Shown: positions 57,208 to 64,000 of the stretch, in pieces | Layout of the letters: each line of letters starts with the position of its first letter | Numbering within the stretch: the first letter of the stretch is position 1 | NCBI RefSeq assembly: GCF_004379255.2 | Contig: NC_056037.1 | Location: forward strand, 1,178,001-1,242,000 | Reading direction: 5' to 3' | From: Salvia splendens | Lineage: Eukaryota > Streptophyta > Magnoliopsida > Lamiales > Lamiaceae | Length of the DNA: 64,000 nt | The notes under the pieces: model-generated | Told to the model about the DNA's origin: nothing | Databases searched by the model: none | The model's input: the letters and a program-made list of their open reading frames with translations, nothing else | Program-made: the position numbers and the translations under genes

Positions 57208-58503
57208 CAGCAGCCGGAGTCAGAGGCAAGCGAAATGACCGAAGTCACACCAGAGTCGAACTCAATGACCGTTCAGTTATACGAAGATGATCCATCCAGA
57301 ACGGTCAAGATCGGTTTCGCAGGAACGCCTCTACTCCGGGAAAAGACCATCCAGCTCCTCAAGGAGTACAAAGATGTCTTTGCATGGTCTCCGTTGGACA
57401 TGACCGGAGTGCCCCCTGAGGTAATCACTCATCGGTTAAATATTGATCCTTCAGTCCGGCCTATAAAACAGAAGCAAAGACTCTTTGCGGCAGAAAGAAA
57501 TCAAGTCATCCATGACGAAGTCCGCCAATTACTGAAAGCGGATGTATTATTCGAGGTGAAATATCCTTCTTGGGTGGCCAATCCTATGATGATCAAGAAA
57601 AAAGAAGGAGGATGGCGGATGTGCATAGATTTTACCGATCTAAACAAGCACTGTCCTAAAGATTGCTATCCCCTTCCGAACATAGATAAAAAAGTAGAAG
57701 CTTTGATCGGCTTCGAAATTTTCTGTTTTCTTGATTTATACAAAGGCTACCACCAAGTTTTAATGGATGAGAATGATGCTTCAAAAACGGCTTTCATTAC
57801 TGACTTCGGCATCTTTGCTTATAAAAAGATGCCATTCGGTTTAAAGAATGTCGGAGCCACATATCAAAGGATGGTAGATAAGCTTTTTCGGCATTTGATC
57901 GGAAAAGAGGTTGAAGTGTATGTTGACGACATAGTCGTCAAAAGCAGAAGCACTTCGGAGTACGAAGACAACCTCAAATCCACTCTCGACGTGCTCAAAA
58001 AAGCCAACCTCAAACTCAATCCCCAAAAATGTACCTTTTTGGTAGATTCGGGAAAGTTTCTGGGTTGTTGGGTTTCAAAGGACGGACTTAAGGCAAATCC
58101 CTCAAAAGTTCAAGTTGTTCAGAACATGGCGATGCCGAAGTCCATACATGATGTGCAAAGGCTAACTGGATGTCTAGCCGCACTGAATAGATTCCTTTCC
58201 CAAGCAGCCGAAAAGCAACTGTCGTTCTTCAAAGTGTTGAAAAAGGCACCAAAGTTTGAGTGGGGAGCCGAGCAGAAAAAGGCTTTTGACGAGCTCAAAA
58301 GTTATTTAGCCAAGCTTCCAATTCTCTCTGCTCCAACAGATGCCGAAGTGATATTCTTATACTTAGCGGCATCAGATCAAGCCATTAGCGCGGTGCTTGT
58401 ACGAGAAGAAGGCCTAAAGCAGCTTCCCATCTACTTTACAAGCCGAGCATTAAGAGGTCCAGAAACAAGGTATCAACCTCTGAAAAAATTGCTCTGGCGT
58501 TAG
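57202..58503 (+). CDS. Tat reverse transcriptase and first RNase H (pol, part 1)
   Basis: In frame with gag-protease beyond the TAG. There is an internal ATG at 57235, but initiation there is not required. Blocks: PLDMTGVPPEVITHRLNIDP, RNQVIHDEVRQLLKADVLFE, WRMCIDFTDLNKHCPKDCYP, FCFLDLYKGYHQVLM, FGLKNVGATYQRMVDKLF, the catalytic YVDDIVVKS, NPQKCTFLVDSGKFLGCWVS and PKFEWGAEQKKAFDELKSYL, with FLYLAASDQAISAVLVREEG from the vestigial first RNase H. The frame ends at TAG 58501-58503 just after an A6 run, where the family sequence continues in the -1 frame. Confidence 0.93.
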   Translation, partial: QSQQPESEASEMTEVTPESNSMTVQLYEDDPSRTVKIGFAGTPLLREKTIQLLKEYKDVFAWSPLDMTGVPPEVITHRLNIDPSVRPIKQKQRLFAAERNQVIHDEVRQLLKADVLFEVKYPSWVANPMMIKKKEGGWRMCIDFTDLNKHCPKDCYPLPNIDKKVEALIGFEIFCFLDLYKGYHQVLMDENDASKTAFITDFGIFAYKKMPFGLKNVGATYQRMVDKLFRHLIGKEVEVYVDDIVVKSRSTSEYEDNLKSTLDVLKKANLKLNPQKCTFLVDSGKFLGCWVSKDGLKANPSKVQVVQNMAMPKSIHDVQRLTGCLAALNRFLSQAAEKQLSFFKVLKKAPKFEWGAEQKKAFDELKSYLAKLPILSAPTDAEVIFLYLAASDQAISAVLVREEGLKQLPIYFTSRALRGPETRYQPLKKLLWR

Positions 58504-60497
58504 TAAATGCAGCAAGGAGACTGCGGCCATACTTCTATGCTCACAAGGTATGCGTCTTAACCGATCTGCCACTTCGGCAAGTTTTGACCAAGCCAGAAGC
58601 ATCAGGCAGAATCGCCAAATGGGCCATAGAGTTGGGAGAACACTCAATCGAATACCTACCTCGGAAAGCCATCAAGGGACAAGCCTTGGCAGATTTTCTT
58701 ACAGAGGCAAAGTTCGATCAAGTAATCCCTGTCATTGCCGAACAGAAAAATTCTGCCAATACCGAACTAGCACAGCCCCTGGAATCCGAAGTAGAGCCGT
58801 CGGATTGCTGGAGCGGATTCGTAGATGGAGCTTCGAATAAAACGGGAAGTGGAGCTGGTATTCTACTTATCGCTCCCGACGGACACGAGGTAACTTATTC
58901 ACTTCGGTTCTTGTTCCCAACCACTAATAACGAAGCCGAATACGAAGCTCTCCTTGCCGGACTCCAGCTAGCGCAAAGTCTATTTATCAAGTCTCTCAAA
59001 ATCCATTGTGATTCACAAGTCATAGTGAATCACCTGTTGGGTACAAGTGAAGCCCGTGATGAGAGGATGAGGAAATACTTGGACAAAGCGCAAAGCATTA
59101 GCCGAAGTTTCTCTTATTTTCGGATAATCCGCATTCCCAGAGCGGAAAACAGCCGAGCAGATACTTTAAGTAAGTTAGCCTCATATCCAAGCTCAAAGGT
59201 GGAGGAATTGATGCACCGAAGCATTGATGAAGCTGAGGTACATTCAGTAGCCAGCTCGCCGAACTGGATGACGCCGATCTTACAGTATCTAGATCAAGGA
59301 CAACTGCCCGAGGATAAGAGAGAAGCTCGGAAAATCACATGCCGAGCACTTCGGTACGAACTTCATGGAGGAGTCCTATACAGAAAGTCCTACCTTCAGC
59401 CGTTATTGCGATGTGTAGGGCCAGAAGAGACGGACTACATCCTTAGAGAAGTTCATGAAGGATCTTGCGGTAGCCACATCGGAGCTAGAGCTTTAGCTAA
59501 AAAAGTTCTGAGATGGGGGTATTATTGGCCAACTTTGGTACAAGAAGCAGTGCAGCTCGTCAAGACATGCACGAAGTGCCAAATCCATGCAAATATCCCA
59601 AGGATGCCGCAGACCGATCTATATGCTATGCAAAGCCCTTGGCCTTTTATGCAATGGGGCATAGACATAGTAGGACCACTACCACAAGCTCCTCGACAAA
59701 TGAATTTCCTTATCGTTGCCGTGGATTACTTTACAAAGTGGGTAGAGGCTGAACCATTAGCTACGATAACGAGCTCGAAGGCATTGGATTTCGTCTGGAA
59801 GAACATAGTGTGCCGATTTGGCATACCCCACATCCTCATTTCGGATAATGGGACTCAGTTCACCGACAAGACATTCAAGAATTGGTGCCAAGAGCTGAAT
59901 ATTCAACAGCGGTTCACTTCGGTCTCCCACCCACAAGCAAACGGACAAACGGAGGTAACAAACCGTATCTTGGTGAAAGGGTTAAAAGCTCGGTTAGAAC
60001 AAGCCAAAGGACAATGGGTAGAAAATCTCCCTCAAGTCCTATGGTCCTACCGAACTACACCCAAAACCTCCAACGGTGAAACTCCGTACAGTCTGGTGTA
60101 CGGCACTGAAGCCGTGATTCCGGTTGAGATCGGCGTACCCAGTCCCCGAACTCTAAATTTCTCCTCAGAAATGAATGATGACGGACTGAGAGCCGAACTA
60201 GATCTGGCCGAAGAAAGAAGAGAATTGGCCTGCATAAAAGCAGCCAAGTACAAGGAGCAAGTAGCCCGGTATTATAACCAAAGGGTGAAAAAGCTGCAAT
60301 TTCAAGTGGGAGATCTCGTCTTGAGAAACAACGAAGTAAGCCGAGCAGAAAAGCTGGGCAAACTCGAACCCACATGGGAAGGTCCATATCGGGTGTCAGA
60401 AGTCCTCGGCAAAGGGTCTTACAAATTGACTCACGTGTCAGGAGAACAAGTACCCCGAACATGGCACATTTCCAACCTCAAGAAGTTCCATTTGTAA
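58480..60497 (+). CDS. Tat second RNase H and integrase (pol, part 2)
   Basis: Continues in the -1 frame: ALALVNAARRLRPYF, then QVLTKPEASGRIAKWAIELG. The second (archaeal-like) RNase H has FVDGASNKTGSGAGILL, NNEAEYEALLAGLQLA, IHCDSQVIVNHL and RAENSRADTLSKLA, giving the D-E-D-D residues. Integrase follows with the HHCC finger (HEGSCGSHIGARA, CTKCQIH), GIDIVGPLP, ISDNGTQFTDKTF and HPQANGQTEVTNR (D-D-E), and a C-terminal QFQVGDLVLR and PTWEGPYRVSEVLGKGSYKL (GPY/F module) up to NLKKFHL and TAA at 60495-60497. The N-terminal boundary is where the shifted frame opens; there is no start codon of its own at the junction. Confidence 0.92.
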
Positions 60498-60815
60498 GAG
60501 ACAGTCCGGTCAGTCAGTCTTGTGTCTAGTTCGGTCCTAGAGGTATGTGCTTTCTTTGTTTTTTACTTGTTCTTTGTGCTTGTTTTATAAAAGTTTAAAA
60601 TCTTGTTCGTCCTTTTTATTTGTCTATGTGCGTTTTGTCTGTCTATGTGCGTGTCGTCTCTTACAAATGTTACTGAGGTATCTTGTTCTTCGAAGGCTGA
60701 TCCCCTTTTTAGAACATATATAAGCCAACGATTGTGAGTCCAAGCTTCTAAGGAGGATACAAGACCACAATTCAGCTTAAGAAACAAGCAGTTCGTCTGA
60801 AACGAACTGCAACAA
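60498..60815 (+). other. Spacer downstream of integrase
   Basis: T-rich, with a short GTGCG repeat (TCTATGTGCGT twice near 60622-60648) and a small hairpin GCAGTTCGT...ACGAACTGC at 60788-60810. No coding is seen. Confidence 0.5.
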
Positions 60816-60816
60816 A

Positions 60817-60940
60817 GGGAAAGTCCGATCCACGCGATAAAACTCGCCGAATTAGGACAAGGGAAAGTCCGATCCCCAAATTAGGACAAGGGAAAGTCCG
60901 ATCCGAGCGATAAAACTCGCCAAATTAGGACACAAGCTTA
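60817..60940 (+). repeat. Repeat block A (GGGAAAGTCCGATCC, three copies)
   Basis: The core occurs at 60817, 60861 and 60890, with shared GCGATAAAACTCGCC and AATTAGGACAAG segments. It leads directly into block B. Confidence 0.85.
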
Positions 60941-61176
60941 GTCCGGTCAAAGAAATTTACTTCATAAGACCAAAGACGAGTCCGGTCAAAGAAGTTTACT
61001 TCATAAGACCAAAGACGAGTCCGGTCAAAGAAGTTTATTTCATAAGACCGAGGACCAAGTCCGGTCAAAGAAGTTTACTTCATAAGACCAAAGACGAGTC
61101 CGGTCAAAGAAGCTTACTTCATAAGACCGAGGACGAGTCCGGTCAAAGAAGTTTACTTCATAAGACCGAGGACGAG
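60941..61176 (+). repeat. Repeat block B: six 39-40 bp tandem copies
   Basis: Units begin GTCCGGTCAAAGAAGTTTAC at 60941, 60980, 61019, 61059, 61098 and 61137. Each contains TTCATAAGACC followed by AAAGACGA or GAGGACGA. The copies differ by only a few bases. The regular period and the lack of unique spacers rule out a CRISPR-like array. Confidence 0.95.
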
Positions 61177-61310
61177 CACGATGAAATTTTTTCGCTGAGC
61201 TGTAAATACGCAGTGATAGAAGCGAAATGAAAATTTCATTTATTAAATCTTGTTCGGCATATAATTCTGCTGCCCTACGAGAAGGCGTTACGCCATTACA
61301 AAGGACTATT

Positions 61311-62075
61311 CTACTGTCCATGGTTGCTGAAGTTGAGCCATCTATTCACAAAATCCTCGTGAAGCCGAGTTCGGCCATTCCGGGCAGCTGAAGAATAAGC
61401 AGGTCGACGAGATGCTCTAATCGACCTACCGCCTCTTCCCTGAGCCCGGGAAGCTCTAGCACCTCGGCGGCGAAGAGTCTCTTCACGAATCATTTGCCGA
61501 TCTTGCTCACTCATAGTCACCGCTCCTCTGCGAACTTCAGTCCGTCCTCGTCTTGACGTCTCCGGTTGTTCCTGAGTTCGTTGCTGACTTGGAGTAGGGT
61601 TTTGAGCAAGTGAATCAGAGGTTTGAGCTGGAGTGCGACCATCTGTTGGCGGGAAATGCCTAAGGAATCTCTCGATTGAGGGACGCCGGGAAAGAATGAT
61701 GTCGTACCGAGAAGCCCAGCGCCGCAATGATTTCACGACTTGTTGGCAAGCCGAGCTCTCCAGCGCATTGTTCCTCCGGAGTACATGATATTCCTCCCAC
61801 AGTTCGTCAACTCGTTCCTGAACTTCAGAGATGGTCATTCCCCCGCGCCTGCAGATGAAATCCTCATACGCAGTCCTCTCAGCGACGGCAGTATTCAGCT
61901 CGGCCTCCAGATCTTTCTTTTCGGACTCTAAGTCCTTATTGTCGGCCTCCAGCTTCACTAAACAAGCCAAGAGTTCGTCATTCTTCATCTGGTCAGCTAT
62001 GGCTTTTTTCTCAGCTTCGTCTAAAGCGGAAGAGTACAGCCGCTTCCAGTGAAGTACCTCCAGCTCCTTAAGAGT
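61311..62075 (-). CDS. Tat antisense gene 2: coiled-coil protein of unknown function
   Basis: On the minus strand, an open frame runs from about 62075 (after a possible TTAAG acceptor) through LHWKRLYSSALDEAEKKAIA and an Asp/Glu/Lys/Leu heptad stretch (KLEADNKDLESEKKDLEAEL) to ERVDELWEEYHVLRRNNALE, RRPSIERFLRHFP and an Arg/Ser-rich basic tail (RRGARASRAQGRGGRS) ending NFSNHGQ. The coiled coil and the basic tail suggest oligomerisation and nucleic-acid binding. The first ATG inside is at 61988; upstream residues may come from an unseen exon. Such extra antisense frames near the 3' end are known in Tat elements; their role is not established. Confidence 0.6.
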   Translation of the reverse strand, partial: TLKELEVLHWKRLYSSALDEAEKKAIADQMKNDELLACLVKLEADNKDLESEKKDLEAELNTAVAERTAYEDFICRRGGMTISEVQERVDELWEEYHVLRRNNALESSACQQVVKSLRRWASRYDIILSRRPSIERFLRHFPPTDGRTPAQTSDSLAQNPTPSQQRTQEQPETSRRGRTEVRRGAVTMSEQDRQMIREETLRRRGARASRAQGRGGRSIRASRRPAYSSAARNGRTRLHEDFVNRWLNFSNHGQ

Positions 62076-62294
62076 TAAGAATACAAAGCAGCTATGTCAG
62101 TTCGGCATTTCATTTTACTGAGCAGGTAGTAAACCACAACAGGAGTAAAAGAGAGTACGAAAAGCTATACGAAGACACAAGTGTAGAAAGAAGAATTTTT
62201 TCATTCATAAGAAAAAAATTTTTTTTTACACAAGGAGGGCTTCAAGGCCATTTTACAAGAAGGAAGAAACTAAACTAAGAGAAGGGAGACGAAA
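62076..62294. other. Gap between the two antisense genes
   Basis: T/A-rich, with an AAAAAATT/TTTTTT patch at 62190-62230 that may hold the 3' end of antisense gene 1 or an intron of a single longer gene. Confidence 0.4.
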
Positions 62295-64000
62295 TCATAC
62301 TCCGCCAGCTTCGTCTCCGGCTCCTCGGTGAGGTTCAGCTTCCTTCTCCTTGTCTGCCTCAGCTTCAGCCTCGGCCTCCCTGCTCCCCCCAGCCTGCTCG
62401 GTGCCCCCATCACCGATCAGCAGCACCTCTTGCTCGGCCTGCCCGTCTCCGGTCTGCTGATCAAGCTGCTCGGTCTCACCCTCTCCGTGGAAAATTGGAG
62501 CGGGTGAAACTGGCCCTAAGGAGGCAAAGATAGCCTCCATATTCTCGTCCCGGTCAGCTCGGCAACTACGAACTCGGTCAGCAGAAAGCAGGACCGAGGA
62601 CGAAGCAAGCTCCTCAAGGAGCGGCAGACTCTGGAGACGAGCTTCTATCTCTCGGCCGTACAGCGGCAGGACGACTTCGGGCCCCTGCTCGGCATTATCG
62701 GTCATCAGTTTCAGCAGATCACCGACAAAGGCCGAAAATTGATTGCTCAGAAAGAGTTTCTCCGCGAAAGCACGGAGAACCTCCCCTTGGGCAACCACGG
62801 CGGCAGCATCCCTCCGTTTCGTCTGCTCTCGCTGGATGATGAGCTGGTTTTTGGCAAACTGGGCTTCATCCTGGGCCGAGATCCTAGCAGCTCTGGCCTT
62901 CTCAAAGTCTGCCTTAGCCTGTTCGGCCTGGTGACGAGCAGCCGCCAACTTCCTCTGCATCTCAGCGTAGTCGCTGGACGCTTTAGAGAGTTCGACTGCG
63001 ACGAGCTTGCTGAGCATGCTATTCCTCTGAAAATGGAAAAAGGAAAGAGTCAACAGAGGGGCCACCAAAAAAACATAGGAAAGAAGCAAAGCCAAAGAAT
63101 CAAGAAGAGAAGTTACCTCGGCAAAGTCCGTTGGCCATGCAAAAGGCTCACAGACATGCTCCGAAGGGGGCGCCAAGACGATGTCTCTCTCCGGCGCTCT
63201 TGGGGGCTTCTGGGTCTTCCCCTTCCCCTTTGCCGAAGTGGACTCCGGCTTTTTTGGATCCGAAGAAGAGGTCTTCTGCCTCTTCGGATTCTTCTCGGCA
63301 TCAGGCGCCGAGCTAGTAGCCTTCTGTTTCTCCGGCTCCTTAAGCTCGGAGGATTTGCGGCTAATCTTATTTAGCAAGTTCACTGCCAAAAAGCAAGAAA
63401 GCAAGGTTAGTTTTCGCCACAAAAGCAGTAAGGCACAAAAAAGAAGTCCTCACCCTCAGTCTCTTCGTCCGAAGACGAGGAGTCGAACACGAAGTCGCCC
63501 TTGACGAGCTCAAACTCCAGGTACTGCTTCCTAATCATAGGAATCTTATTGAGCTCGCCCTCGAGCTCGTCCAACGGTTCTAACCGAGGATGAGGAATCA
63601 CGGACTTCGGCCCTCTCCAGGGAAAGCCCGGAGCCGCTGTCCTATTATAAAAAAAGAAGCGATGTTGCCACTTTGGCCACTTGGTTTTGCAGAAGGCCCT
63701 AAAAGGCTGTAAAGGGATCAAGTAAAACCAAGATCCTTTTCTCTTAAACTGGAAAAAATTAAGGATTGCCCTCAGAGACAGATCCTTATCTAGCCTACGC
63801 AGTTCGGTAGCAAAGGCCGATAAGTGCCTCCAAGAGTTCGGAGTCACCTGACCTAAAGGGAGTTGAAAAAAATCAAGCAGCTCTGCAAAGGCAGGGGGAA
63901 GAGGGAAACGAAGCCCGCATTCCAAGCCGGCTTCATAAACGGTGGCGTAACCCTCCGGCGGCGAGTCAGCCCTATGAAGGTCGTCGGGAATCGCAACCTT
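62295..64000 (-). CDS. Tat antisense gene 1: gypsy-type transposon (PF04195-like) protein, spliced, 5' end outside window
   Basis: Three exons on the minus strand: >64000-63454, 63382-63117 and 63026-62295, with GT-AG introns of 71 and 90 bp and matching phases (1, then 0). Exon 1 has VYEAGLECGLRFPLPPAFAE, QVTPNSWRHLSAFATELRRL and FYLIPLQPFRAFCKTKW, the pattern of the plant putative gypsy-type transposon domain (PF04195). Exon 2 is Lys/Pro/Ser-rich (KPESTSAKGKGKTQKPPRAP) and nuclear-signal-like. Exon 3 is a long coiled coil (DYAEMQRKLAAARHQAEQAK, REQTKRRDAAAVVAQGEVLR) with an acidic Glu/Ala tail (REAEAEAEADKEKEAEPHRG). No stop or frameshift is seen in the joined exons. It is transcribed toward, and convergent with, gag-pol. 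Confidence 0.75.

Larger units (their letters stand above)
54379..64000 (+). mobile_element. Ty3/Gypsy retrotransposon, Tat type, truncated by the window end
   Basis: Order: 5' LTR (54379-55009), primer site (55011), gag-protease, RT, first RNase H, a second RNase H domain, integrase, a repeat spacer (60500-61200), then antisense genes running to at least 64000. A second RNase H after RT and extra antisense genes before the 3' LTR are features of the Tat lineage (Retand/Grande-like). The 3' LTR is not in the window, so age and target duplication cannot be read. Confidence 0.92.

Noticed and set aside
60941..61176. CRISPR-like array
   Set aside because: Direct tandem units without unique spacers in a plant retroelement.
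61040..61321. Minus-strand frame across the 39-bp repeats
   Set aside because: The translation is just the repeat (RPRSYEVNFFDR units) because the period is 39, a multiple of three.
62739..63374. Plus-strand frame of 211 codons
   Set aside because: Opposite the antisense gene, whose splice borders and domain pattern are far stronger.

Overview
This is a window of plant nuclear chromosome, almost certainly a eudicot. It carries intron-containing genes with GT-AG splice sites, plant-specific families (type-A response regulator, LysM GPI protein, WAT1, DREB-type AP2/ERF, DOG1-like), AT-rich intergenic DNA full of MITEs, and three classes of larger transposable element. An asterid such as a Lamiales species is a guess, not a demonstration.

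Layout. 1-6 kb: last exon of a type-A response regulator, several MITEs and a decayed DOG1-like pseudogene. 7-11.5 kb: a five-exon UDP-galactose transporter (UDP-GALT1-like, +) and a three-exon universal-stress-protein-like gene (-). 11.5-19 kb: repeat-rich, with a Mutator-like MITE (13344-14268) and a PIF/Harbinger element (15032-16918, TTA target duplication). 19.4-28.4 kb: gene-dense, with a LYM1/LYM3-like LysM receptor gene (+), a six-exon conserved gene of unknown function (+) and a seven-exon WAT1-related transporter (-). 28.4-34 kb: AT-rich DNA with no gene seen. 34-38 kb: a glutaredoxin-like gene (+, one-base deletion) and a p24-delta cargo receptor gene (-). 41.4-47 kb: a young Ty1/Copia element (-) with 225-bp LTRs. 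49.4-51.3 kb: a second PIF/Harbinger element (-). 53.3-53.9 kb: an intronless DREB-type ERF gene (+). 54.4-64 kb: a Ty3/Gypsy element of the Tat type (+) that runs off the window; it has a 631-bp 5' LTR, gag-protease, RT, a second RNase H and integrase, a tandem-repeat spacer, and antisense genes with clean introns.

Most unusual point: in the Tat element, gag-protease and reverse transcriptase lie in one frame separated by a single TAG followed by CAATCA. That fits the UAG-CARYYA stop-codon readthrough motif. A second break, between RT and RNase H/integrase, falls on an A6 run where a -1 slip would restore the frame. With the spliced antisense genes downstream, this element may have an expression strategy worth testing.

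The cellular genes are unrelated housekeeping or signalling genes (Golgi sugar transport, ER-Golgi traffic, chitin/peptidoglycan sensing, auxin/amino-acid-type export, stress transcription). There is no operon logic, and neighbours should be read as independent transcription units.
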